A stretch of 64,000 nt of DNA, from positions 1-64,000 of the forward strand of contig CALESJ010000027.1 of the NCBI GenBank assembly GCA_937907025.1. Direction: 5' to 3'. Within the stretch, counting starts at the first letter, position 1. Every line of letters starts with the position of its first letter. Positions 30,486 through 39,863 of the stretch are shown here, in pieces. The notes beneath the pieces are model-generated. The model ran no database searches. It was given only the letters and a program-made list of their open reading frames with translations, and was not told where the DNA came from. The position numbers and the translations under genes were made by a program. Source of the stretch: an uncultured Faecalibacterium sp. (GTDB taxonomy: Bacteria > Bacillota > Clostridia > Oscillospirales > Ruminococcaceae).

Positions 30486-31946
30486 ATGACGATAACCTCC
30501 CTGTTGTATCTGGGCTTTTTTGCGGCAGTCGCCCTGATTCATTACGCCCTGCCCCGTGTGGCACGGCCGTATTTTTTGTTGGCGGCCAACTATGTTTTTT
30601 ATTGTTATGCTCCTTCCAACCGCCCGCTGGCGCTTGTGCTGGCCGGGGCCACTCTGCTGACTTGGGTCTGCGGACTGGTCATCGGCAAAAGCCGCTCCAA
30701 AGCTATCCGGGTGGTCTTTTTGTTACTTTCCATTGCTGGCGGTGTGGGAATTCTGCTGTATTACAAATACTGGAACCTGCTGGCGGACGCCGTGGGCGGC
30801 ATCACAGGTGGTACGGTGCCGCACCTGGATTTGATCACTCCGCTGGGTCTGAGCTATTTTACTTTTGCGGCCCTGAGTTACAGCATTGACGTCTTTAAAA
30901 AGCGCTGCAAGGTGGAACCGAACCTGCTGCATTATGCCATGTTTGTCAGCTTCTTCCCCACCATGATCACCGGTCCCATTGAGCGATATCCTCATCTGCG
31001 CCCGCAGATCAAAAAGCCTCGACGGTTCAGTTATACCCGGTGTGCGGGCGGGCTGTTCCGTATCCTGTGGGGCTACACCAAAAAGATGGTCATTGCCGAC
31101 AATCTCAGCCTGTATACCGGGTTTGTGTATGGCACCCCCGATACCATGAACGGCCCCAACCTGCTGGCAGCCAGCATTCTGTTTGCCATTCAGCTGTACA
31201 TGGACTTTTCCGGCTGTTGTGACATTGCCCTGGGGGTCGCGCGTATTCTGGGCTATGATCTGATTGAGAACTTCAACAGCCCCTTTGAAGCCAACAGTTT
31301 CAGCGAATTCTGGACCCGCTGGCATATCAGCATGACCAGCTGGTTCCGGGATTACATTTACTTCCCGCTGGGCGGCAGCCGCTGCTGCATGGCCCGCCGC
31401 CTGATGAATGTCATCATCGTGTTTGTGGTATCCGGTCTTTGGCACGGCGCCGACTGGCGCTACCTCATGTGGGGCCTGGCCTGCGGTGTGTTGAGCGCTT
31501 TCGGGCGTCTGACCTTCGGCGTGCGGAAAAAGCTGTGGCAGTACAATCCCCTGTACCAAGCTACCTGGTGCAAGAACCTGATTCAGCGCGTTCTTGTGTT
31601 CCTGATGTTTGTAGGCACTCTCGTCTTCTTCGCCAGCGCCCTGTACAACGCCGACCCCTACGGCGTGTACGTCGGCATTTTCCAGGGCTGGCAGGGCGGC
31701 ATCCATTCTGCCTGGGACAGCGTGCGCACGCTGCTGTATGACAGCGGCATTGACGGGCGCTTGCCGGTGGTCCTGACCTGCGCATCCCTGATCGTTTTTG
31801 CGGTGGAAAGCCATGGCCGCAGCGTGGCCCGCTGGATCCGCACGCAAAACTTTGTGTTGCGCTGGACCCTGTACTATGCGGCAGCCGCGGCTCTGCTGTT
31901 CTTCGGAGCCTTCGGCCAGAGTGCGTTCATCTATCAGCGGTTCTGA
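30486..31946 (+). CDS. MBOAT O-acyltransferase for the surface polysaccharide
   Basis: The 486-residue multi-pass protein matches the AlgI/DltB branch of MBOAT enzymes: about ten hydrophobic helices, 'FFPTMITGPIERY' near 158-170, 'WTRWHISMTSWFRDYIYFPLGGS' split over about 276-298, and the catalytic-His motif 'SGLWHGADW' near residue 320. Such proteins pass acyl groups across the membrane to modify an exported polymer. The next gene encodes a secreted partner with an SGNH-like Ser and Asp-His pair. The ATG follows a GATGGTGTAAAGG. Confidence 0.88.
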   Translation: MTITSLLYLGFFAAVALIHYALPRVARPYFLLAANYVFYCYAPSNRPLALVLAGATLLTWVCGLVIGKSRSKAIRVVFLLLSIAGGVGILLYYKYWNLLADAVGGITGGTVPHLDLITPLGLSYFTFAALSYSIDVFKKRCKVEPNLLHYAMFVSFFPTMITGPIERYPHLRPQIKKPRRFSYTRCAGGLFRILWGYTKKMVIADNLSLYTGFVYGTPDTMNGPNLLAASILFAIQLYMDFSGCCDIALGVARILGYDLIENFNSPFEANSFSEFWTRWHISMTSWFRDYIYFPLGGSRCCMARRLMNVIIVFVVSGLWHGADWRYLMWGLACGVLSAFGRLTFGVRKKLWQYNPLYQATWCKNLIQRVLVFLMFVGTLVFFASALYNADPYGVYVGIFQGWQGGIHSAWDSVRTLLYDSGIDGRLPVVLTCASLIVFAVESHGRSVARWIRTQNFVLRWTLYYAAAAALLFFGAFGQSAFIYQRF

Positions 31947-31984
31947 TCTGCCTTTTGTGTGATTCTGAGGAAGGAGCCCTTTGC

Positions 31985-33370
31985 ATGGCACAACAAACAC
32001 AAACACCGGTCCCCCAGCAGCCGCAGCGCGTACACCGTGCCGGCGGCGTAGCGGCACCGGCACGTCCGGCCAGGCGGGCCGCCCCCAAGCGCCCCAGCCT
32101 TTTCAAACGTTTTCTGTACGGGCTGCTGCGGCGCCTGTATTTTGGCGCAAAAACCATCTCCCGTGTGGTTCTGCTGATTCCCATCTTTGTCTTTATGGTG
32201 TGGGTCAGCTACACAGTGGACCGCAGCGGTCTGTTCCAGGGCGCACTGGCACCCCGGCGCATTGTGGACCTGATGCTGCAGGGATACGATGTGACCAATT
32301 TTGAATCCATGGACGAGCGCGAAGTGGTGCAGTTGTACGCGCAGGACGTGCCCGAAACGCCCCAGGTCATCGGCATCGGCTCCAGCCGTGTGCTCCAGTT
32401 CAACCGAGAACTGGTGGGCGTGGACAGCTTTTTCAACATGGGCGTGACCGGCGCCGACGTGCGGGACAATATGACCAGCTATTACAAGATGGTCACCTAC
32501 GACAAAGCCCCGGAGGTGCTGATCTGGAGCGTGGACCCGTGGGTCTTTTACGGCAGCGAAGCCGCCTACGACTACCGGGCCGACGCAGAACTGTACAATG
32601 AATTTCTGACCAAGGTTCTGGGCGTTCCCACCGACTACGAGGAACCGGACAAGGTGGAACTGTGGAAGGCGCTGGTGGAACCGGCCTATTTCCAGGGGAA
32701 TGTGGACTACTACGTCAAGAACCGCGGCCAGGATGTAGTAACCGACGATGACGGCAACGCCATCGAGTTCAATCCCGTGACCGGTGACCCGTACAATCAG
32801 AGTACCACCATCAAACGGTCGGACGGCAGCGTACTGTATGACACGGCGTTCCGCAACCAGACCCAGGAACAGATTCTGGCACTGGCAGCTGCGGCCAGCA
32901 CCACCTTCAACAGCGTACATATGGAAGGATTCGACGCCATGGACGACACCCAGATTCAGGCGTTTGAAGCCTTCATTGACTACGCCCACAGCCAGGGCAC
33001 CACGGTAATTCTGGTTCTGTCCCCCTGGCACCCGTTCCTGTACAACTATCTGCTCAATGAAACCGATATGCACAGGGGCTTCTTCCAGGTGGAACCCTGG
33101 ATCCGGCAGTACTGCGCCGAAAACAATGTGCCGCTGTATGGCAGCTACGATCCCGAATGTATCGAAGGCATCGAGGAGATGGACTTCTTTGACGGACTGC
33201 ACTGCAAGGATACCGGCATCCGGAAGTTCTTCCCCGGCGTACCCGCTGTTCTGGAGGCAATTGAAACCAACACGTTGCCTGACCCGCTGGCGACCACGCC
33301 CCGCACGAGCCTGCCCACCGCCGACGGCGCCGATTCCGGCGAAAGCAGCCCCGAAACGGGTGCTGCCTGA
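31985..33370 (+). CDS. Membrane-anchored SGNH-like acyltransferase partner of the MBOAT
   Basis: The 461-residue protein has a basic Pro/Ala-rich cytosolic N-terminus (residues 1-55), one membrane helix (about 58-76) and a large extracellular domain. That domain contains 'GIGSSRVLQF' near residue 130, a Ser in the 'G-x-S' position of SGNH/DltD-like enzymes, and 'DGLHC' near 402, the matching Asp-x-x-His. The order MBOAT then SGNH-like protein is that of AlgI-AlgJ or DltB-DltD systems: the partner places the acyl group on the polymer. The ATG follows AAGGAGCCC. The C-terminal 25 residues are low-complexity. Confidence 0.7.
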   Translation: MAQQTQTPVPQQPQRVHRAGGVAAPARPARRAAPKRPSLFKRFLYGLLRRLYFGAKTISRVVLLIPIFVFMVWVSYTVDRSGLFQGALAPRRIVDLMLQGYDVTNFESMDEREVVQLYAQDVPETPQVIGIGSSRVLQFNRELVGVDSFFNMGVTGADVRDNMTSYYKMVTYDKAPEVLIWSVDPWVFYGSEAAYDYRADAELYNEFLTKVLGVPTDYEEPDKVELWKALVEPAYFQGNVDYYVKNRGQDVVTDDDGNAIEFNPVTGDPYNQSTTIKRSDGSVLYDTAFRNQTQEQILALAAAASTTFNSVHMEGFDAMDDTQIQAFEAFIDYAHSQGTTVILVLSPWHPFLYNYLLNETDMHRGFFQVEPWIRQYCAENNVPLYGSYDPECIEGIEEMDFFDGLHCKDTGIRKFFPGVPAVLEAIETNTLPDPLATTPRTSLPTADGADSGESSPETGAA

Positions 33371-33811
33371 AACGCCGCATTTTTTAGCCAAAACCCGAAC
33401 AGGGTGCTTGACAGATTTTATGAAATCTGATACACTCGATATTGTTATCAAACAAGAAATGCGTGGACGGGGAAAAAGCCGTACCAGTTTCCAGCTATAG
33501 AGAGCCGCCGGTTGGTGTAAGGCGGTGCGGACGGTATCGCGTCACTGGCCCCTGAGCAGCCGGGTTGAGCAGCATTTGCTGTTAGGTCCGGACGGAAACC
33601 TGACCGTTATCATGCAGGCGCGATTCGCCCTTGACACTGGGCCGATCGTACAGAGAGGCCGTTCCCGTTTCCGGGTCGGCAATGAGAGTGGTACCGCGGG
33701 TACAGCATAGTAAAAGCTACTTCCCGTCTCTCAAAGGCAGAAACGCCTTTGAGGGACGGTTTTTTTATTTGTCTTTCAAAGGCACCCACACCCTGAAGGA
33801 GGCAAACAATT
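33371..33811 (+). promoter_or_regulatory. Leucine T-box leader of the leu operon
   Basis: The 440-base stretch holds no gene. TTGACA (33408-33413) and TACACT (33431-33436), 17 bases apart, start the leader. AGAGAGCC...GGTTGGTGTAAGGCGG (33499-33524 region) is the T-box Stem I distal part, and the T-box proper, GAGTGGTACCGCGG, lies near 33686-33699. In the specifier position before CCCCTGAG stands CTG (33545-33547), a Leu codon; that assignment is from pattern, not from a folded model. Uncharged tRNA-Leu would stabilise the antiterminator and let transcription reach leuA. Confidence 0.9.
33722..33770 (+). terminator. T-box-controlled terminator before leuA
   Basis: Stem CCGTC..CAAAGGC/GCCTTTG..GGACGG followed by seven or more T. 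It competes with the antiterminator that includes the T-box sequence just upstream. Confidence 0.85.
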
Positions 33812-35479
33812 ATGATGGACGCAACCAAGTATCATGTCGGCTATTATCCCCCGCCGGTAGAACCGGGCCATGTATATGAGTGGCCTCAGAAAGACCACAT
33901 TGAAAAAGCCCCTGCCTGGTGCAGCGTGGACCTGCGCGATGGCAACCAGAGCCTGATCGTTCCCATGAGCCTGGAAGAGAAGCTGGAATTTTACAACATG
34001 CTGCTCAAGATCGGATTCAAGGAAATTGAGGTCGGCTTCCCTGCTGCCAGCGAAACCGAATACACCTTCCTGCGCAAGCTCATTGACGAAAACCGCATTC
34101 CCGAAGATGTGACCGTGCAGGTGCTGACCCAGTGCCGCGATCACATCATCCGCCGCACCTTCGAGGCCGTCAAGGGTGCCCCCCGGGCCATCATCCACTT
34201 CTACAACTCCACCAGCGTGGCCCAGCGGGAACAGGTTTTCCGCAAGAGCAAGGAAGAGATCAAACAGATCGCCGTGGAAGGCGCCAAGCTGGTCAAGCAG
34301 CTGAGCGAAGAGTACGAAGGCAATTTCCTGTTCGAGTACAGCCCCGAGAGCTTTACCGGCACCGAGCCGGAATACGCCGTGGAAGTGTGCAACGCCGTTC
34401 TGGATGTGATGCAGCCCACGCCCGACCGTCCCATGATCATCAATCTGCCGGTCACGGTGGAAATGAGCATGCCTCATGTGTACGCCAACCAGATCGAATG
34501 GTGTTCCAAGCATCTGAAGTACCGGGACAGCGTCATTCTTTCCACCCATCCCCACAATGACCGAGGCTGCGGCGTGGCGGACGCCGAACTGGCCGTGCTG
34601 GCCGGTGCCCAGCGCGTCGAGTGCTGCCTGTTCGGCAACGGCGAGCGCACCGGCAACGTGGATGCCATCACCCTGGCTATGAACATGTACAGCCACGGTG
34701 TGGACCCCCACCTGGATTTTTCCGATATGCCCGGCATCTGCGAAGTGTATGAGCGGGTCACCCGGATGCATGTCTACGAGCGCACGCCGTATGCCGGCAG
34801 CCTGGTCTTTGCGGCGTTCAGTGGCAGCCATCAGGATGCCATCGCCAAGGGCATGAACTGGCGCAAGGAGCACAACCTCCACGAATGGACCTGCCCCTAT
34901 ATTCCCATCGATCCCCACGATGTGGGCCGCACCTACGACGCCGACGTCATCCGCATCAACAGCCAGAGCGGCAAGGGCGGCATCGGGTTCCTGCTCCAGC
35001 AGAATTACGGCTACAATCCCCCGGCGCGCATGCGGGAGGATCTGGGCTACCGGGTCAAGGATGTTTCCGACCACGAACACCGCGAACTCAGCGTGAAAGA
35101 AGTGCTGTACGTTTTCGAGCATGCTTATCTCAACCACACTTCCCCGCTGAACGTCACCGAAGCGCACTTCACCCAGAATCCGGACAACACCATCACCGCC
35201 GATGTGCCCCTGTCCTGCAACGGGGAGATCAAAAACTGCCGTGCCAACGGCAACGGCCGTCTGGATGCAGTGGCCACCGCCATTGAACAGGAAACCGGGC
35301 TCCACTTCACCCTGGTGCATTACAGCGAACACGCCCTGGATTCCGATACCAACAGCCGCGCCTGCAGCTATGTGGGCCTGAAATGGGCCAGCGGCGACGA
35401 AACCTGGGGCTGCGGTACCCACACCGACATCATCGTGGCCGGTATCCGCGCACTGGTCAGTGCCATCAACAACAAGTAA
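33812..35479 (+). CDS. leuA: 2-isopropylmalate synthase
   Basis: The 555-residue enzyme condenses acetyl-CoA with 2-oxoisovalerate, the committed step to leucine. The catalytic domain starts 'DLRDGNQSL' (residues 40-48) and has the metal-binding 'STHPHNDRG' near 244-252 and 'CCLFGNGERTGN' near 272-283. The C-terminal 120 residues form the LeuA regulatory domain that senses leucine. The length fits the longer LeuA type. AAGGAGG precedes two consecutive ATG codons; the first is taken. It is the first gene of a T-box-regulated operon with leuC, leuD and leuB. Confidence 0.95.
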   Translation: MMDATKYHVGYYPPPVEPGHVYEWPQKDHIEKAPAWCSVDLRDGNQSLIVPMSLEEKLEFYNMLLKIGFKEIEVGFPAASETEYTFLRKLIDENRIPEDVTVQVLTQCRDHIIRRTFEAVKGAPRAIIHFYNSTSVAQREQVFRKSKEEIKQIAVEGAKLVKQLSEEYEGNFLFEYSPESFTGTEPEYAVEVCNAVLDVMQPTPDRPMIINLPVTVEMSMPHVYANQIEWCSKHLKYRDSVILSTHPHNDRGCGVADAELAVLAGAQRVECCLFGNGERTGNVDAITLAMNMYSHGVDPHLDFSDMPGICEVYERVTRMHVYERTPYAGSLVFAAFSGSHQDAIAKGMNWRKEHNLHEWTCPYIPIDPHDVGRTYDADVIRINSQSGKGGIGFLLQQNYGYNPPARMREDLGYRVKDVSDHEHRELSVKEVLYVFEHAYLNHTSPLNVTEAHFTQNPDNTITADVPLSCNGEIKNCRANGNGRLDAVATAIEQETGLHFTLVHYSEHALDSDTNSRACSYVGLKWASGDETWGCGTHTDIIVAGIRALVSAINNK

Positions 35480-35509
35480 ACCTGACATAGAGGAACGGAG
35501 GTTTTTGCC

Positions 35510-36769
35510 ATGGGAATGACCATGACCCAGAAGATTCTGGCTGCCCACTGCGGAGCCGATTCGGTCAAAGCCGGACAGCTCATCAACGCCAAACTGGACA
35601 TTGTGCTGGGCAACGACATCACCACCCCGGTGGCCATCAACGAATTTGAGAAGGCCGGGTTCAACTCGGTGTTCGACAAGACCCGCGTCAATATCGTGCT
35701 GGACCATTTTGTTCCCAACAAGGACATCAAGAGCGCCCAGCAGTCCAAGAAATGCCGGGAGTTCGCCAATAAGTACGATATTCTGAACTTCTATGATGTG
35801 GGCACCATGGGTATTGAACACGCCCTGCTGCCTGAAAAGGGCATCGTGACCGCTGGGGACTGCATCATCGGCGCCGACAGCCACACCTGCACCTATGGTG
35901 CAGTGGGTGCTTTCTCCACCGGTGTGGGCTCCACCGATATGGCCGCCGGGATGGCCACCGGGATGGCCTGGTTCAAGGTTCCCGCCGCCATCAAGGTTGT
36001 GCTGAAAGGCGCCCTCAAAGCCCCGGTTTCCGGCAAGGATGTGATTCTGCACCTCATCGGCACCATCGGTGTTTCCGGCGCCCTGTACAAGAGCCTGGAA
36101 TTTGTGGGCGACGGCGTCAAGAGCCTGACCATGGAGGACCGGTTGTGCATCTGCAACATGGCCATTGAGGCCGGTGCCAAGAACGGCATCTTCCCGGTGG
36201 ATGAAACCTGCGAAGCCTACCTCAAAGGCCGCAGCCAGCGTCCCTGGGTGAAATATGAGGCCGACCCGGATGCCGAGTACGAGCGCACCGTGGAGATTGA
36301 CCTGGACACCCTGGTGCCCACCGTCGCGTATCCCCACCTGCCGGAAAACACCCATCCCGCCAGCGAAGGCAAGGACATTGCCATTGACCAGGTGGTCATC
36401 GGCTCCTGCACCAACGGCCGCCTGGAGGATATGGAAGCCGCCTGGAAGATTCTGAAAGGCCATCATGTGGCCAAGGGTGTGCGGGTCATTATCATCCCCG
36501 CCACCATGGCTGTCTACAAAGAATGCATCCTGCGCGGGTACACCACCGATTTCATCGATGCCGGATGCATCGTTTCCACCCCCACCTGCGGCCCCTGCCT
36601 GGGCGGGTACATGGGCATTCTGGCGGAGGGTGAGCGCTGTGTTTCCACCACCAACCGCAACTTTGTGGGACGTATGGGGCATGTGGACTCCGAAGTCTAT
36701 CTGGCCAGCCCCGCCACCGCCGCCGCCAGCGCACTGACCGGACACATCACCGACCCGAGGGAGGTTTGA
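35510..36769 (+). CDS. leuC: 3-isopropylmalate dehydratase large subunit
   Basis: The 419-residue protein is the aconitase-like large subunit that, with LeuD, isomerises 2- to 3-isopropylmalate. The [4Fe-4S] ligands appear in 'GSCTNGR' (near residue 299) and 'CGPCLGGY' (near 359-366). At about 420 residues it belongs to the shorter LeuC class of Clostridia and archaea. It starts 30 bases after leuA with CGGAGG upstream and ends two bases before the leuD ATG. Confidence 0.95.
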   Translation: MGMTMTQKILAAHCGADSVKAGQLINAKLDIVLGNDITTPVAINEFEKAGFNSVFDKTRVNIVLDHFVPNKDIKSAQQSKKCREFANKYDILNFYDVGTMGIEHALLPEKGIVTAGDCIIGADSHTCTYGAVGAFSTGVGSTDMAAGMATGMAWFKVPAAIKVVLKGALKAPVSGKDVILHLIGTIGVSGALYKSLEFVGDGVKSLTMEDRLCICNMAIEAGAKNGIFPVDETCEAYLKGRSQRPWVKYEADPDAEYERTVEIDLDTLVPTVAYPHLPENTHPASEGKDIAIDQVVIGSCTNGRLEDMEAAWKILKGHHVAKGVRVIIIPATMAVYKECILRGYTTDFIDAGCIVSTPTCGPCLGGYMGILAEGERCVSTTNRNFVGRMGHVDSEVYLASPATAAASALTGHITDPREV

Positions 36770-36771
36770 AG

Positions 36772-37260
36772 ATGAAAGCACAGGGTACTGTTTACAAATA
36801 CGGGGACAACATTGACACCGATGTGATCATCCCCGCCCGCTATCTGAACACCCAGGACGCTAAAGAACTGGCCAGCCACTGCATGGAGGACATCGACAAG
36901 AGCTTTGTCACCAAGGTAAAGCAGGGCGACATCATGGTGGGCGGCGAAAACTTCGGCTGCGGCTCCTCCCGGGAGCATGCGCCCCTGGCCATCAAGTCCG
37001 CGGGCATTGACTGCGTCATTGCCAAGAGCTTTGCCCGCATCTTCTACCGTAACGCCATCAACATCGGCCTGCCCATTCTGGAATGCCCCGCCGCCAGTGA
37101 GGCCATTGCCGACGGTGACACCGTGGCTATCGACTTTGACACCGGCGTCATCACCGATGTGACCACCGGAGCCACTTTCCAGGCGGAACCATTCCCGCCC
37201 TTCATCCAGAACATCATTCAAAAAGGCGGCCTGATGGCCAGCATTCGGGAGGGCAAATAA
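36772..37260 (+). CDS. leuD: 3-isopropylmalate dehydratase small subunit
   Basis: The 162-residue swivel-domain subunit pairs with LeuC. It shows 'DNIDTDVIIPARYL' (residues 9-22) and 'GCGSSREHAPLA' (62-73), the substrate-recognition stretch. GGGAGG seven bases before the ATG decides the start; an ORF-opening TTG two codons earlier is not used. It lies two bases after leuC and one base before leuB. Confidence 0.95.
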   Translation: MKAQGTVYKYGDNIDTDVIIPARYLNTQDAKELASHCMEDIDKSFVTKVKQGDIMVGGENFGCGSSREHAPLAIKSAGIDCVIAKSFARIFYRNAINIGLPILECPAASEAIADGDTVAIDFDTGVITDVTTGATFQAEPFPPFIQNIIQKGGLMASIREGK

Positions 37261-37261
37261 G

Positions 37262-38332
37262 ATGCAGAAAAACATTGCGCTCATCTACGGCGACTGCTCC
37301 AGCCCCGAGATCGTCACCCAGGCAGTGCGGGTGCTGGACAAGATTGCCGCCAAGCACGGCCACACCTTCACCTACACCCGCGCCTACATGGGCGGCGAGG
37401 CCATCGACAAGTTCGGTGATCCCCTGCCCCAGTCTGAACTGAACAAGTGCCTGGCTGCGGACAGCGTGCTGCTGGGGGCCATCGGCGGCCCCAAATGGGA
37501 GGGCATGCCCGGGGACAAGCGCCCGGAAAAGGGCCTGCTCCGGCTGCGTGCCGGCATGGGGCTGTACTCCAACAGCCGGCCGGCCAAGATCTGGCCCCAG
37601 CTTTCCGACGCCAGCCCGCTGAAACAGGAGATTGTGGACAAGGGCATCGACTTCATTGTGGTGCGAGAGCTCATCGGCGGCGTGTACTTTGGAGAGCACA
37701 AGACCTTTGAGGAAAACGGCGAAAAGATTGCCGTGGATACCATGCCCTATTCCGAGCACGAGATCGAGCGCATCGGCCGCATCGGTTTTGAAACGGCCAT
37801 GAAGCGCCGCAAGAAACTGACCTGTGTGGACAAGGCCAACGTACTGGACACCAGCCGTCTGTGGCGTGCCGTGATGCATCGCCTGGCCGCCGAATACCCG
37901 GAGGTGGAGTACGGCGAGATGTTCGTGGACAATGCTGCCATGCAGATCTGCAAGAACCCGTCCCAGTTTGACGTCATCGTCACCGAGAACATGTTCGGTG
38001 ACATTCTGTCCGACGAGGCCAGCGAGATCACCGGCAGCATTGGCATGGTGCCCTCCTCCAGCCTGGGCGAAGGCACCAACGGCCTGTATGAGCCCATCCA
38101 CGGCTCCGCCCCCGACATTGCCGGGCAGGACGTGGTCAACCCCATCGCCTGCATCCTGTCCGCCGCCATGATGCTGCGGTACAGCTTCGGTATGGCTGCT
38201 GAAGCCGACGAGATCGAAGCCGCGGTATCCGCCGTGCTGGACGAAGGGCTGCGCACCGCCGACATCATGCAGGAAGGCTGCACCAGGATCAGCTGCACCG
38301 CCATGGGTGATGCCATCCTGGCACATATCTAA
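37262..38332 (+). CDS. leuB: 3-isopropylmalate dehydrogenase
   Basis: The 356-residue NAD-dependent enzyme oxidises 3-isopropylmalate to the oxo acid that gives leucine after transamination. It has 'LLGAIGGPKWE' near residues 70-80, 'RPAKIWPQL' with the substrate Arg, 'VRELIGGVYFG' near 136-146, 'NMFGDILSDEAS' near 242-253 and 'GSAPDIAGQDVVNPIA' near 280-295. It is the last gene of the leu operon, followed by a long terminator. Length is standard. Confidence 0.95.
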   Translation: MQKNIALIYGDCSSPEIVTQAVRVLDKIAAKHGHTFTYTRAYMGGEAIDKFGDPLPQSELNKCLAADSVLLGAIGGPKWEGMPGDKRPEKGLLRLRAGMGLYSNSRPAKIWPQLSDASPLKQEIVDKGIDFIVVRELIGGVYFGEHKTFEENGEKIAVDTMPYSEHEIERIGRIGFETAMKRRKKLTCVDKANVLDTSRLWRAVMHRLAAEYPEVEYGEMFVDNAAMQICKNPSQFDVIVTENMFGDILSDEASEITGSIGMVPSSSLGEGTNGLYEPIHGSAPDIAGQDVVNPIACILSAAMMLRYSFGMAAEADEIEAAVSAVLDEGLRTADIMQEGCTRISCTAMGDAILAHI

Positions 38333-38352
38333 GACATTCCCTACCTCAATTT

Positions 38353-38413
38353 CATCATAAAAAGCAATGCCCCCGTCGCAGAACCTTGCGGCGGGGGCGA
38401 TGCTTTTATGATG
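38353..38413. terminator. Long bidirectional terminator between leuB and the membrane-protein operon
   Basis: CATCATAAAAAGCA...GCCCCCG / CGGGGGC...TGCTTTTATGATG form a nearly perfect stem over 60 bases with inner CGC/GCG. It separates convergent genes. Confidence 0.85.
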
Positions 38414-38429
38414 AAAAGTGAATGGCAGA

Positions 38430-39119
38430 TCAAGAATTGCGCTTTTCCCGCCAGGGATGCTTGGCGGCCAGGAAGTTGTAGCGCACCACCCGTAGCAACA
38501 TGAGGAGCAGGCCAATAGCAGTCAACAGCCGGCAGACGGTGGCGGGATGCATCGGGAACGCTTCCAGCGGAAGTCGGAGCATCCAGAAAGGCATGGTAAT
38601 AGCCAACCCCAAAATCACCATCGACAGCGCAATCAGCAGTATCTTAGCCGGCAGGTTGTTTTTATCCAGCGGCGGCTTGAACTGCCGTTTCAGAAGCATA
38701 CCCAAAGTACCGAGGGTTATGTACAGGACCAGGGACAGGATCAACCACCCGGCAGCGTCAGGCCGACTCACCCCAAAAAGGCTCATCAGTACGCCGTACA
38801 CAACCCCCACACCGGTGAGGATTATGGCAAAATACCCGGTCAGGTAATCCAACACATTCCCCCGGTCAATGGAATTGGCCAGATTGCGGTAAAAGGCATC
38901 TTCATCCCCCAGCGTGGAACGCAGCGTTTCACCCCGGCGGTCGGCCTCGGTCGCCATGAGGATCAGGTCCCGCAGGACCAGTTCCACCTCGTAGGCGTTC
39001 ATACTCACCTGCTGCAGCCAGGTCCTGGCCCGGTCCACCGAGTTTTTATCAAGATCGTTCAGAGCAGCCCGGTCCTTCCGGTTCTGCAGCCACAGGGCGT
39101 GATATTCACTGAATACCAT
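38430..39119 (-). CDS. HAAS-like membrane protein of a PadR operon
   Basis: The 229-residue protein has an N-terminal helical domain (residues 1-90) with 'YEVELVLRDLILMATEADRRG', split over 45-66, like the small HAAS/DUF1048-type signalling domains linked to PadR regulators. Four hydrophobic helices follow (about 95-117, 125-142, 160-182, 195-213), and it ends 'KHPWREKR'. Transport or signalling is possible; the substrate is unknown. It shares its layout with the split gene next to it, so the two are duplicates. The ATG follows AAAGGGG. Confidence 0.65.
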   Translation of the reverse strand: MVFSEYHALWLQNRKDRAALNDLDKNSVDRARTWLQQVSMNAYEVELVLRDLILMATEADRRGETLRSTLGDEDAFYRNLANSIDRGNVLDYLTGYFAIILTGVGVVYGVLMSLFGVSRPDAAGWLILSLVLYITLGTLGMLLKRQFKPPLDKNNLPAKILLIALSMVILGLAITMPFWMLRLPLEAFPMHPATVCRLLTAIGLLLMLLRVVRYNFLAAKHPWREKRNS

Positions 39120-39133
39120 ATATGATTCCCCTT

Positions 39134-39832
39134 TTACTGTTGTGTCTGTTCCCGCCAGGGATGGTTGCGGGCATACCGGTTGTAACGGAAGTTTTGCCAG
39201 CACTGGCTTACTATGGCCCAGGCCAGCTGGTACAGGATTACCAACCAAAGAGGCCCCTCAACAGGATAATACCCCACCACCTTACTGAAGGCAACGCACA
39301 GACAGACAAACACCGCTATTAAAAACAGATTCCACCCCAATTCCACCCATGTGCCAAAACGCATACTCAACTTGTGGCCGATGCGATGCATTCAGGCGCA
39401 AAGGCACAGCCAAAACAAAAACAGGACCGGAGAGGCCAGCGACCGAAGCAAATCCAAGTGGGCGTTTCCGCGGTTTACGATAAACATAATCACATTAAAA
39501 ACAACCAATATCATGTACGCCGTAGGATACCATGTGGAAACATAGTCCAGCGGACTTCCCCGATCAATACCGTCCACGATCTGACAGCAGTATTCGTCGG
39601 GGTTGCATCCCATGACCTGCTCCAGATCACTCCCCCGGGCCTCCGCCTGGGCCGCCATCCCGATAAGGTCTTTCCGCACCAGCTCAACCTCATAGCAGTT
39701 CCAGGTGTATGCCGACATACGGTCATACACCTGCCGCAGGATGTCCTGATTCTGCTTGTTCAGGGTCGATGCTCGCAGCTTGTTCTCCTTGTACAGTTCC
39801 GTATATTCGTTTTGCACCAGATTTTTCAGCAT
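39134..39832 (-). pseudogene. Second HAAS-like membrane protein, split by an in-frame TGA
   Basis: Residues 1-146 (39832 to 39392) end at TGA, and the very next codon is an ATG in the same frame opening 85 more residues to 39134. Together they give a product of the same length and order as the neighbour gene: HAAS-like start, 'DGIDRGSPLDY' against 'NSIDRGNVLDY', four hydrophobic helices, and 'NHPWREQ' against 'KHPWREK' at the end. A single stop therefore breaks a once complete gene, unless UGA is read through or the base is a sequencing error. The second part could restart at the ATG. Confidence 0.7.
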
Positions 39833-39863
39833 GATGGTCACACCCTTTCCCAATAAAGACTGT

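Noticed and set aside
33776..36781. A 1000-codon open frame on the minus strand across leuA and leuC
   Set aside because: It mirrors the leu genes and has His/Gly/Asp-rich nonsense composition without a domain or binding site. It is a by-product of GC-rich codon use on the other strand.
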